From CALGLS01 sp964508085 (GTDB lineage: Bacteria; Bacteroidota; Bacteroidia; Chitinophagales; Saprospiraceae), in assembly GCA_964508085.1 (NCBI GenBank), contig CAZDTI010000192.1, positions 1-16,264 of the forward strand: DNA of 16,264 nt, read 5' to 3'. This document shows, one piece after another, positions 7,771-15,440 of the stretch. The position numbers and the translations under genes were made by a program. Each line of letters begins with the position of its first letter. Within the stretch, counting starts at the first letter, position 1. Below the pieces are notes generated by a model. It ran no database searches. It was not told where the DNA came from and saw only the letters and a program-made list of their open reading frames with translations.

Positions 7771-10422
7771 ATGGCAAGAAGCAAATTTAGTACATTCAAG
7801 GCAGATACCCTTAGAAGACTAGGAATATTTACGAGTAACTTTCATAAATGGTTCATAACCATATTCTTAGGGATCAAGATTCTTTTATTTGTTATTCTCA
7901 GTGATATTAAAAACACTATGTTCTTCCAAACTAAAACACAATTTTTCAGCCTTTTTCCAAATATAAAAAGGTCTTTTCTAGCCAGTTTACTCCTCTTTTT
8001 ACACTCCAATTTCCTCTTCGCTCAATATGAAATCAGTGGGATTGTTACAGATGTATATGATGAACCCTTAGCTTTTGTAAATATTTTGATAAACAATAAG
8101 GTCACAGATGGTGTCACTACAGGAATTGATGGTCGATTTTTTATTGAGCGAAAGGAACCGATAAATCAACTCAAGTTCAGCTATGTCGGTTATGAAAATC
8201 AGACTTTAGGCCTTTCGGATAACCGTGAAGAATCACTTAAGGTTGTCTTGAAAGTTGCATCAGTTGGAATTGAGGAAGTCACCGTTTTGGCAGGGGAAAA
8301 TCCAGCCCATAGGATCATTAAGAAAGTGGTGAAGAATCGGGATTTTAATAATCCTGAAAAGCAAGAAGGTTATCGGTGTAATACTTATAACAAAGTGGTA
8401 TTTGACTGGATGCCGAATCAGGAAGCTATTGCAAAATTAGGCGTAGATTCCCTAGCACCTAAAAAGCGAAAAGGTCTTTGGGGAAAATATCAACAGAAGC
8501 GATATAGTCGAGTTGATGAACTCAGTAAGCAACGACAGGAACATTATCTTTTTCTAATGGAATCTGTAACTGATCGAAAACACAAAGCGCCTCAGGATTT
8601 GCAGGAAATTGTTTTACACAATCGAGTATCCGGATTTTCGCATCCCTCTTTTGCAGCTCTAGCGAATGCTATTCAACCATTTTCCTTTTATAAAGAACAT
8701 TTAGATGTTTTAGATAAAAGTTATCTTAATCCAATTAGTCCGGGGAGTACAACGGCCTATTATTTTTCCATACAGGATACTTTATATCATGGAAAAGACA
8801 GTACCTATATCATTCATTTTAAATCCAGGAAAGGAAAGAAGTTTGACGCCTTAACTGGTCTGTTGTACATTAATACAAAGGGTTATGCTATTCAAAATGT
8901 AATTGCAGAGCCTGAAGATCCTGCTTTTGTGAGTTTGAAAATAGAGCAAGAATATAGTTTGGTAGGAGAGGAGACTCAATATTGGTTTCCAACAGCGCTA
9001 AACTTTGAACTGCATGTAGAGGAATATCCTGATCCATTGATGGGCTTGAAAATATCAGGTAAGAGTCATGTTAGCAATGTTCAGGTGAATCCGAAATGGG
9101 AAAAGAAAGCCTTTGCTGGAGACTCCTGGATGTTGGAAGAAGACGCCCATCTTTCGAGTGATAGTTTTTGGCTGGCAAGTCGCCCTTTTCCACTTACCAA
9201 AAAGGAACTACTGACTTATGAAGTGGTAGATAGCATAGGAAAGAAAAAGCACTTTGACCAATTTTTGAAAGGAGCAGAAGCTTTAATGACTGGAAAATGG
9301 CCGATTGGAAAGATTGATTTTCTATTAGATGAGGTTTTGAGCTTAAATGAATATGAGGACATTCGATTGGGTGCTGGCTTTGAGACGAATGACCGATTTA
9401 GTAAATGGTTTTCATTGATGGCTTATGGAGGCTATGGTTTTGAGGATAAGGCTTGGAAGTATGGTGGTGGACTGCGTTTTCATTTATTGCCTCAAGATAA
9501 GTTACTATTGACTTATGAATACAATAAAGATTTGGCGGAAGCAGCCGCTTTGTTTACTGTTGATAACAATATATTTTCGAATCGTTTTTATGCGGAGCGG
9601 ATGAATGAGATGGAAGCACAACGAATTGCTTTGCGCGGACAAAGTTTATCCTTTTTAAGCTTCGATTTATCGCTGGAAAAAAGCGATTGGCGTCCAGGTT
9701 TTGATTATCGGTTTCAAGAAGGGGATGTAGCACAAACGGCTTTTTCTTATTCAACGCTGGGACTTTACTTCCGCTATGCTTTTGGTGAGCAGACCATAAA
9801 CATCATGGGCTCTCGTTTTGTAACCGAATCGTATTTTCCAATTCTTGAATTGGCATATAGCAGAGGCCTGAAAACGCTTAATGGAGAATTCTCTTATAAC
9901 CGAATATCCGCTGCCATCACTCAATTTTTCCCCATCCGTCGCTTTGGCGAAATCAGCTACCGCTTGGAAGCAGGAATGATTGACGAGGCGGTTCCTTTTC
10001 ATCAATTGTATACAAGTAACACCCTGGCCAATGATTCGTGGTTTAACATAATTGATAATTCCTTCCAAACCTTAGCGCCTTATGAGTTTACTTCTGATCG
10101 TTTTGCTCACTTTTATTTTAGTTATGAAATGGCGGGTCCGTTGATAAAAACAAAGTATTTCCGACCACGAATTTCACTATTGCAAAATATCGGTTATGGT
10201 GATTTGGAACATCCTGAACTTCATAAGGGTATTCCAATAAAGGCGATGGAGAAAGGACATTTTGAATCTGGTGTAAGGGTAGGGAATATTCTACGGATTC
10301 CTTATTTGAAAATTGCGTACATTGGTCTTGGCGCTGGGGTTTATTACCGGTATGGTGCTTATCAGTTGGAGGAAGTGAAAGATAATTTTGCGTATAATTT
10401 TGTATTAGATTTTAGTTTTTAA
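7771..10422 (+). CDS. DUF5686 outer-membrane protein with carboxypeptidase-regulatory-like domain
   Basis: The frame encodes 883 residues from the ATG at 7771, or 834 from the in-frame ATG at 7918. Numbering from 7918: a Sec signal peptide (1-36, ending FLFAQ), a CarboxypepD_reg-like beta-sandwich (about 37-121: ISGIVTDVYDEPLAFVNILI, then GIDGRFFI, then FSYVGYENQ), a region starting VTVLAGENPAHRIIKKVVKN typical of DUF5686, and a long strand-rich C-terminal part ending in the aromatic residue of YNFVLDFSF, as outer-membrane barrels do. The domain order resembles TonB-dependent receptors, but I see no plug domain. The function of the family is unknown; an outer-membrane location is inferred. 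The 7918 start fits the signal peptide best, whereas 7771 has a GGAGG 10 nt upstream and would add 49 residues with another hydrophobic stretch. The DUF434 gene follows 12 bp after the stop, probably in the same transcript. Confidence 0.85.
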   Translation: MARSKFSTFKADTLRRLGIFTSNFHKWFITIFLGIKILLFVILSDIKNTMFFQTKTQFFSLFPNIKRSFLASLLLFLHSNFLFAQYEISGIVTDVYDEPLAFVNILINNKVTDGVTTGIDGRFFIERKEPINQLKFSYVGYENQTLGLSDNREESLKVVLKVASVGIEEVTVLAGENPAHRIIKKVVKNRDFNNPEKQEGYRCNTYNKVVFDWMPNQEAIAKLGVDSLAPKKRKGLWGKYQQKRYSRVDELSKQRQEHYLFLMESVTDRKHKAPQDLQEIVLHNRVSGFSHPSFAALANAIQPFSFYKEHLDVLDKSYLNPISPGSTTAYYFSIQDTLYHGKDSTYIIHFKSRKGKKFDALTGLLYINTKGYAIQNVIAEPEDPAFVSLKIEQEYSLVGEETQYWFPTALNFELHVEEYPDPLMGLKISGKSHVSNVQVNPKWEKKAFAGDSWMLEEDAHLSSDSFWLASRPFPLTKKELLTYEVVDSIGKKKHFDQFLKGAEALMTGKWPIGKIDFLLDEVLSLNEYEDIRLGAGFETNDRFSKWFSLMAYGGYGFEDKAWKYGGGLRFHLLPQDKLLLTYEYNKDLAEAAALFTVDNNIFSNRFYAERMNEMEAQRIALRGQSLSFLSFDLSLEKSDWRPGFDYRFQEGDVAQTAFSYSTLGLYFRYAFGEQTINIMGSRFVTESYFPILELAYSRGLKTLNGEFSYNRISAAITQFFPIRRFGEISYRLEAGMIDEAVPFHQLYTSNTLANDSWFNIIDNSFQTLAPYEFTSDRFAHFYFSYEMAGPLIKTKYFRPRISLLQNIGYGDLEHPELHKGIPIKAMEKGHFESGVRVGNILRIPYLKIAYIGLGAGVYYRYGAYQLEEVKDNFAYNFVLDFSF

Positions 10423-10434
10423 AAAAACAAAACA

Positions 10435-11142
10435 TTGACCACTCGAAATAGAGGAAAACAATCAAGCGACGATAAATGGTTTGCTCCAAAGTGGCATCCG
10501 ATATTTTCGGCTGCCGTTGATGATTTATGTCATTTGCTAAGTCGTGGATATGCTGCAAATTCTGCTTTGCAAGTAGTTGGGAATCGCTATAAGCTAAACA
10601 AACGACAACGAAATGCCATCCTTAGAATAAGTACAAGTGATGAGGAAAATAGATTAAGAACAAAATCAGTTTGTTCTATCAAGGATTTAAAAAATGGAAC
10701 CGTTGAAATCGATGGTTTTAACTTGCTAATCCTCTTGGAAGCTGCCTTGTCCGGCGCTTACATTTTCAAAGCCAGAGATGGATTGTATCGAGATATTTCC
10801 AGCGTCCATGGTTCGTATAAACGAGTAATGAAAACAGAGGAGGCCTTGCACTTGATTGGAAGTACTTTGAAAGACTTGGAAGTGAAGGAGGTCAAATGGT
10901 ATTTAGATCAACCGGTTTCAAATAGTGGTCGGTTAAAGACCAGACTTTATGAGCTAAGTGCGGAAAATGATTATCGTTGGAATGCAGAGCTTGTTTTTGA
11001 TCCGGATAAGGTATTGGCGAAAAGCAAAGAAATAGTAGTCTCTTCGGATGGTTGGATATTGGATAATGCAGAACGCTGGTTTAATTTGGGAGCTTATATT
11101 ATTGAGCGGCAATTGAAAGAAGCGAATGTTATGGAGATATGA
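10435..11142 (+). CDS. DUF434 / DUF5616 (PIN-like) domain protein
   Basis: The 235-residue product has an N-terminal helical DUF434 domain (about 17-80: HPIFSAAVDDLCHLLSRGYA, then LQVVGNRYKLNKRQRNAILR) and a C-terminal domain that fits DUF5616. The latter shows V-E-I-D-G-F-N-L-L-I-L-L-E-A-A-L-S-G near 90-107, a D-G-L-Y-R-D-I motif near 114-120, Y-L-D-Q-P-V-S-N-S-G near 156-165, and a late D-G-W-I-L-D-N. Conserved Asp residues in DGFN, DGLYRD and LDQPVSNSG resemble a PIN-like metal site, so a nuclease-type activity is a reasonable guess but unproven. The start is a TTG, 12 bp after the stop of the DUF5686 gene. No ATG occurs in frame before about codon 129, which would delete the N-terminal domain, and the upstream in-frame TAA is the neighbour's own stop. 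Sharing a transcript with the DUF5686 gene is likely. Confidence 0.8.
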   Translation: MTTRNRGKQSSDDKWFAPKWHPIFSAAVDDLCHLLSRGYAANSALQVVGNRYKLNKRQRNAILRISTSDEENRLRTKSVCSIKDLKNGTVEIDGFNLLILLEAALSGAYIFKARDGLYRDISSVHGSYKRVMKTEEALHLIGSTLKDLEVKEVKWYLDQPVSNSGRLKTRLYELSAENDYRWNAELVFDPDKVLAKSKEIVVSSDGWILDNAERWFNLGAYIIERQLKEANVMEI

Positions 11143-11408
11143 TTATTGATTGCATTTAACGAGAGTGTTCAATAAACTGTGTCAGCGGGTAGATTTCCCT
11201 TTAGGGATTTAAGGGCTGCGCTAGGAAATGACACAGAGGTAGCACAGTCCCCATTTAACCCTTTGTTTGTAGATGTAAGCAGAGAGAGGCCACAGTATTT
11301 CCTTGGAATCTTTCAAAAAAGATGCCTTTTCAGTCACTATGGAATGGAGAATGGTCTTTTGCAATACAATTAATGGACTTTGTCTTTGTAAGAAACAGAA
11401 ACTTAAAA
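11143..11408. other. Convergent intergenic region with a possible IS-end remnant
   Basis: 266 bp between the ends of the DUF434 gene and the sialidase gene. It contains a possible insertion-sequence end (described separately) in its left half. Short open frames in the rest show no recognisable family. No strong terminator hairpin with a T-tract was found, which is unusual for a convergent gap. Confidence 0.4.
11161..11236. repeat. Inverted-repeat segment resembling IS256-type element ends
   Basis: ACTGTGTCA at 11176-11184 faces TGACACAG at 11229-11236 (8 bp exactly complementary, 44 bp apart). The left side, GAGAGTGTTCAATAAACTG (11161-11179) running into TGTCA, resembles from memory the GTGTTxxxxAAACTGTGTCA terminal repeats of IS256-family elements. 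The space between the arms is far too short for a transposase and contains a small internal hairpin (CCCTTTAGGG, 11197-11206). This may be a decayed IS or MITE scar. The right arm loses similarity beyond the 8 bp, so the call is tentative. Confidence 0.35.
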
Positions 11409-13052
11409 TCAAAATGTCGCAGAGGTTGTCAGCAGTTTGAACACGATTCCATCATATGGAAAAATCTCTCCCGCTTCAAAGAGACAACCAATTTTATCGT
11501 TGGGAAGATGGATCAAATCGGAATAAGCCGAGTAGCCCTTGTAAATTACTTCAACTTCCTCCCAGCTACTCCCACCATCTTTACTTAAGCGTAGCAATAA
11601 TTTTTCTCTAACGTAGTTGTTTGCAGGACTACTTAGCAGGAGATAATCGTCTTTATCTTTTTGTGGAATAGGGAGTAAGCTCGTTTGACAAATAAAACCA
11701 TCAAGGCCCTTAATAATATGATCTCGTTCGATGCTTTGCCCACCGTCCATGCTGTAAGCGGCTCGGCGTTGTCTTTGATAGATCTTATCGTGGCGCATAA
11801 TTAACAATAGACTTCCGTCGGCACGCTCCACAATTTCGGTTTCGTTAACACCACTTTTTTTGCAAATGCCTCCAATTTGCCAGCTCTTTCCAAGATCATC
11901 GGAATAATTTAGATGAACATAGCATGTATCGGTTCCATCTTTTCCATGATAGGCTGCTTGTACCAATCTTCCAGCTTTTGGACCATTTTGCAATTGAGTA
12001 AAAGAGGTATAACCCAGACCATAATAAGTCCAATTCTCTTCCTTAACAGAAGGTGTAATTTCTTTAGGTTCCGACCAGGTTTCTCCGTTGTCTTCAGATT
12101 CTTGTTGGAAAATTCGACGACTGTCTTTAGCGCTTCCGTCGAGTATTTGTTTGAAGTGGTCTTCTCCGAGGTTCCAAGCCGAGGTTAAGATAATTTTACC
12201 TGTGCTGCTTATTACGATAGGGGTAGGATAGGTGCAGGTATTGGTACTATCTGCCCAAACCACAGATAACTCGCTCCATGATTTGCCACTATCTTTAGAT
12301 CGCTTCATGACAATGTCTACATCGCCATTATCTTGGCAGGAGTTCTGCCGTCCTTCCGCGAAAGCGAGTAAATGACCATTTTTACAGGCTACTATAACAG
12401 GAATTCTAAAACAGTTGTAACCTGCTTCACCTCGTTTGAAAACATAATCGTTATCTGAAAAATCGGAATAGTTTCCTTCAAAGGTCCAGTCATAAATTTT
12501 TATGCTATTTCTCAAAGGACGTAAAGCAATAGATCCCACAAAAGGTTGTTTAAATAAACTGTCAGGGATCGTAGCAGCTATTTTATCGTTAATCAAAAAG
12601 TACGTCTCTTGATCTAAATGTCTGATCTCAAAATCAAAAGGTTGGTCCGCCTGGAAGTAGTTTTCAGCTTGTCCAAAATAACGGTATTCATCTATAACAG
12701 GGCTATACATAAACAGCCTGTTATAATCACCATTGTCATCGTAGCTGGAGTCAAACCCAAATTGGTTGTTGAAAAACCAAAAATGAGCGGTTGTCTTATC
12801 TATATCCTCTAAGGACATTTTGATCTTCATCGTGAAGTCGCCCCCATCAATATACTTGTTGGCGTAGAGTGTGGAGGACTTCCCTCTACCAAGGACAGCG
12901 CCGTTTTTTTCTCTCCAAGAGGCCCCTTCTTTAACAACGTTTAGCATTTTTCCATCTTTAATGATAACCAAAGGTTGATTTTGACCGTATGATTGGGTTT
13001 GATGTAGAAAAAGGAAGAGAAAAAAGCAAATATTAAAAATAGTTGATTTCAT
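11409..13052 (-). CDS. Exo-alpha-sialidase (BNR/Asp-box, GH33-like)
   Basis: The 547-residue protein is exported (signal peptide 1-23, ending SYG-Q). Residues about 25-195 form a beta-rich N-terminal domain that looks like a lectin or laminin-G fold (GGDFTMKIKMS, FDFEIRHLDQETYFLINDK, IKIYDWTFEGNY). The catalytic six-bladed propeller follows. It has the F-R-I-P motif at 215-218 (Arg216, first of the triad), E-G-R at 233-235, Asp246 in GDVDIV as candidate acid/base, Glu406 in NETEIVE, Arg420 and Arg482 as likely second and third triad Args, Tyr510 in SAYSDL as likely nucleophile, and Glu526. Asp boxes S-x-D-x-G-x-[ST]-W occur at 252, 319, 384 and 490, with a degenerate one at 434. Sialidases release terminal sialic acids from glycoconjugates. 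There is no lipobox and no T9SS tail, so a periplasmic location is the simplest reading. No sialate catabolic genes are nearby. Divergent from the GT4 gene. Confidence 0.92.
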   Translation of the reverse strand: MKSTIFNICFFLFLFLHQTQSYGQNQPLVIIKDGKMLNVVKEGASWREKNGAVLGRGKSSTLYANKYIDGGDFTMKIKMSLEDIDKTTAHFWFFNNQFGFDSSYDDNGDYNRLFMYSPVIDEYRYFGQAENYFQADQPFDFEIRHLDQETYFLINDKIAATIPDSLFKQPFVGSIALRPLRNSIKIYDWTFEGNYSDFSDNDYVFKRGEAGYNCFRIPVIVACKNGHLLAFAEGRQNSCQDNGDVDIVMKRSKDSGKSWSELSVVWADSTNTCTYPTPIVISSTGKIILTSAWNLGEDHFKQILDGSAKDSRRIFQQESEDNGETWSEPKEITPSVKEENWTYYGLGYTSFTQLQNGPKAGRLVQAAYHGKDGTDTCYVHLNYSDDLGKSWQIGGICKKSGVNETEIVERADGSLLLIMRHDKIYQRQRRAAYSMDGGQSIERDHIIKGLDGFICQTSLLPIPQKDKDDYLLLSSPANNYVREKLLLRLSKDGGSSWEEVEVIYKGYSAYSDLIHLPNDKIGCLFEAGEIFPYDGIVFKLLTTSATF

Positions 13053-13070
13053 AGGATTGGATTAGTAGCG

Positions 13071-13078
13071 CAAAGTTA
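13071..13078 (-). promoter_or_regulatory. Candidate -7 box for the sialidase gene
   Basis: The minus strand reads TAACTTTG, an exact match to the Bacteroidota TAnnTTTG box, ending 18 bp before the ATG at 13052. A TTG at 13096-13094 could serve as the -33 element, but the 15-bp spacer is shorter than usual. A short leader is implied. Confidence 0.4.
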
Positions 13079-13178
13079 ATTTTTATTTATGCACAATTCC
13101 TTACTTTTAGCAAGCTTCTAAGTATTTTTACGCGACGTTCTTTTTTAGGAATCAGAAAACTAAGTAGACCTGACTTTT

Positions 13179-14324
13179 ATGAAAATATTATTCCTCTCAC
13201 ATTATGGTGCCATGCTTGGAGCGAATCGTTCCTTATTGGCCTTGGTTAGTGGTCTGCGACATCGCGGAGTGGAGGTTATGGTCTGGTGTCCTAAAGAAGG
13301 GCCTTTTACGGATGCCCTACGCGCGAAGTCCATTCCATATGAAGTTCATAAGTACGAAAATTGGGCCGCTACTTTTTTATTCCCTTCATACTGGAAGTTA
13401 CCTTTTGGTTATCTAAAGAATAAGGCCATTTTTAAAGAATTGATGATTGCTGTTGAGCAGCTAAAACCAGACGTTATTCATACCAATAGCTCCGTACTTC
13501 CGATAGGAGCTTATTTGGCGGAAGCTTTGAAAATACCTCATGTCTGGCACATCCGGGAGTTTGGCCGACAAGATTATGATCTTCGGTTTTTCCCAGGGCG
13601 AATGGAACTGTATATGTGGTTGGCCAAAGCAGAAAGAGTGATTGTGATCTCTAAAGCCATTAGAAAAGAGGTGATTGGAGATCGTGATATTGCTTCCTCC
13701 TTGATTTATAATGGTGTGGCAAAAAAAGCTCATTTTAAGAAAACGGAAAATATTGCTATGCTTCCTCGAAATGGGCAAACCATTACCTTCCTGATTATTG
13801 GAATGCTGCATCCAACGAAAAAACAAGCAATGGCTTTGAAAGCTTTTAATAAGATCGCAAAAGAATATCCTAACGCCCGATTACTTATTGTCGGCAAAGG
13901 ACGTCGTTTGTATGAAAAAAAATTAAAAAACTACTGTGTCAAAAACGATCTGACAGATCAGGTTATCTTTGCCGGCTATCTTGCTCAACCCGACGAAGCT
14001 TATAAACAATCTGATGTGGTTTTGATGTGTTCGGCACAAGAAGCGATGGGGCGAGTTACTGTAGAAGCAATGGCTTTTGCCAAACCGGTCATTGGTTATA
14101 AAAGTGGTGCTACACCAGAACTCATCACTCAAGGAGAAGATGGTTTTTTATTTGAAGAGGGAGAAGAACAGTTGGCCAGTTGTATGCGCTATTTCCTGCG
14201 CCACCCGGAAGATATTCCTGTAATGGGACACCGTGGTTTTTTGAAGGCAAGTGAATTGTTTACAGAAGAGAAATATGTTGAGAATATGCATAGTGTTTTT
14301 GAGGACGTGATGAAAGAGGGGTGA
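13179..14324 (+). CDS. Glycosyltransferase family 4 (GT-B fold)
   Basis: The 381-residue cytoplasmic enzyme has two Rossmann-like halves typical of GT4. The N-terminal half begins MKILFLSHYGAMLGANRSLL, with the glycine-rich loop after the first strand, and includes a HVWHIREFGR strand near 121-130. The C-terminal half contains IIGMLHPTKKQ (207-217), LLIVGKGR (235-242), the E-x7-E donor-binding motif (Glu288 in EAMGRVTVE to Glu296) and K-P-V-I-G-Y-K-S-G-A-T-P-E-L-I (302-316). Family members transfer sugars from nucleotide-sugars to lipid or glycan acceptors in surface polysaccharide, LPS or glycoprotein synthesis. The specific donor and acceptor cannot be read from sequence. It stands alone here, 127 bp from the divergent sialidase start, with no other polysaccharide genes visible. 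The ATG at 13179 directly begins the first strand. No Shine-Dalgarno sequence is seen. Confidence 0.9.
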   Translation: MKILFLSHYGAMLGANRSLLALVSGLRHRGVEVMVWCPKEGPFTDALRAKSIPYEVHKYENWAATFLFPSYWKLPFGYLKNKAIFKELMIAVEQLKPDVIHTNSSVLPIGAYLAEALKIPHVWHIREFGRQDYDLRFFPGRMELYMWLAKAERVIVISKAIRKEVIGDRDIASSLIYNGVAKKAHFKKTENIAMLPRNGQTITFLIIGMLHPTKKQAMALKAFNKIAKEYPNARLLIVGKGRRLYEKKLKNYCVKNDLTDQVIFAGYLAQPDEAYKQSDVVLMCSAQEAMGRVTVEAMAFAKPVIGYKSGATPELITQGEDGFLFEEGEEQLASCMRYFLRHPEDIPVMGHRGFLKASELFTEEKYVENMHSVFEDVMKEG

Positions 14325-14330
14325 TATTTA

Positions 14331-14409
14331 ATTGAGGATTAAGAATTAAGGATTAAGAATTAAGAATTGAGGATTAGTGGATTAAGAATTAGTGGATTAG
14401 GTGGATGTG
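14331..14409 (+). repeat. Degenerate 7-bp tandem repeat array (GRATTRA), left copy
   Basis: Starting 7 bp after the GT4 stop, the sequence is built of near-identical 7-mers: GGATTAA, GAATTAA, GGATTAA, GAATTAA, GAATTGA and GGATTAG, then 7/8-mers TGGATTAA, GAATTAG and TGGATTAG, ending in GTGGATGTG (14401-14409). A related array with the same orientation and ending lies at 15371-15440, on the other side of the crotonase gene. Confidence 0.85.
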
Positions 14410-14578
14410 CCTTTTTTTAAGTTTAACTTAGTGCTAACTTTATGCGACGAAATATGTTGAGTCGGCTTTGCCTGCCTTTAAAGGGCTCGGGGCGGGTATT
14501 CGTGGTGAAAAAAAACATTAAGCGAAATGAAAAGTCAAAATAAGTACAAACTATAAATAACAATAAACATACAAATCA
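14410..14578. other. Leader region upstream of the crotonase gene with a GC-rich patch
   Basis: After the repeat array comes an AT-rich stretch containing TAACTTTA (14435-14442), one mismatch from the TAnnTTTG box. A GC-rich patch at about 14461-14505 follows, holding the 10-bp palindrome CCTTTAAAGG (14475-14484). The last 60 bp are A-rich, a common pattern before Bacteroidota start codons. No RNA family was recognised. Confidence 0.35.
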
Positions 14579-15361
14579 ATGGAATATCAGAATATACTTG
14601 TGTCAGAAGAAAACAACATCGTTACTGTTACTATTAACAGAGAAAAGGCTTTAAATGCTTTAAACGTCCAAACCTTCACGGATCTGAATCACTTCTTCAG
14701 CGTAGACGGCCCTTCCCGAAAAGACTTACGTGGAGTTATTGTTACCGGAGCCGGAGACCGTGCTTTTGTAGCTGGAGCTGACATCAAAGAATTTTTGGAT
14801 TTTGGGGCAGAAGGAGCAGCTAAAGTCGCTAAACGCGGACAAGATATTTTCTTTTTAATAGAACGATTCCATGTGCCCGTTATCGCAGCAGTCAATGGCT
14901 TTGCACTCGGTGGTGGATGTGAATTGGCAATGGCTTGCCACATGCGCGTAGCAGGGGAGAAGGCAAAATTTGGACAACCTGAAGTAAACCTTGGAATCAT
15001 TCCTGGCTATGGCGGGACTCAGCGTTTAATACAATTGATAGGAAAAGGAAAAGCGATGGAAATATTGACTACTGGAGATATGTTGAGAGCTGATGAAGCA
15101 CATCGCTTAGGGCTAGCAAATCATGTCGTTCCTCAAGGAGAAGAAGTGGCAAAAGCATTGGAAATCCTAGAAAAAATAAAACAAAAGGCGCCGATTGCCG
15201 TAGCAAATGTTATCAATTGTGTCAACAAATATTTCGAACCAGGAAATGACGGATTCGATTATGAAGTAGACTATTTTGGAAAAACATCTAACACTGCTGA
15301 TTTTGTGGAAGGAGCAACTGCTTTTATTGAGAAGCGTCCAGCTGACTTTAAGGGGGAGTGA
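14579..15361 (+). CDS. Enoyl-CoA hydratase / crotonase-family protein
   Basis: The 260-residue protein has the usual length of the family and both catalytic glutamates. Glu115 lies in F-A-L-G-G-G-C-E-L-A (108-117) and Glu135 in F-G-Q-P-E-V-N-L-G-I-I-P-G (131-143), matching the two acid/base residues of mitochondrial enoyl-CoA hydratase. The oxyanion hole is formed by A-G-A-D-I-K (65-70) and G-G-G (111-113). Y-G-G-T-Q-R-L (144-150) and the C-terminal F-x-E-K-R-x-P-x-F (252-258 region) are typical. The enzyme should add water to a trans-2-enoyl-CoA in fatty-acid oxidation or crotonyl-CoA metabolism; chain-length preference is not visible. No other acyl-CoA genes are nearby, so the pathway cannot be fixed from context. 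The ATG at 14579 follows an A-rich leader. The gene is flanked on both sides by related heptamer arrays. Confidence 0.93.
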   Translation: MEYQNILVSEENNIVTVTINREKALNALNVQTFTDLNHFFSVDGPSRKDLRGVIVTGAGDRAFVAGADIKEFLDFGAEGAAKVAKRGQDIFFLIERFHVPVIAAVNGFALGGGCELAMACHMRVAGEKAKFGQPEVNLGIIPGYGGTQRLIQLIGKGKAMEILTTGDMLRADEAHRLGLANHVVPQGEEVAKALEILEKIKQKAPIAVANVINCVNKYFEPGNDGFDYEVDYFGKTSNTADFVEGATAFIEKRPADFKGE

Positions 15362-15370
15362 TTATTTTTT

Positions 15371-15440
15371 GATTGAAAATTGAGGATTGAGGATTGAGGA
15401 TTGAGAATTGAGAATTGAGAATTGAGAATTGGTGGACGTG
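15371..15440 (+). repeat. Degenerate 7-bp tandem repeat array (GRATTGA), right copy
   Basis: Begins about 10 bp after the crotonase stop. After a partial unit it runs AAATTGA, then GGATTGA three times, GAATTGA three times and GAATTGG, ending in TGGACGTG (15433-15440). Unit length is a strict 7 bp. It is the same repeat family, orientation and terminal motif (TGGAYGTG) as the array at 14331-14409, but with G at the sixth position in nearly every unit, where the left copy mostly has A. Confidence 0.88.

Noticed and set aside
11221..11412. A 63-codon minus-strand frame in the DUF434-sialidase gap, considered as a transposase remnant
   Set aside because: No transposase motif (DDE residues or family C-terminus) could be recognised in it.
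14454..14543. A 29-codon open frame covering the GC-rich patch upstream of the crotonase gene
   Set aside because: Low-complexity basic peptide with no recognised family; the length is easily reached by chance, and no start signal stands out.
14331..15440. The heptamer arrays considered as a CRISPR array or an origin-type iteron cluster
   Set aside because: There are no spacers, the units are 7 bp and contiguous, no cas genes are present, and no replication initiator gene or DnaA-box cluster is seen.
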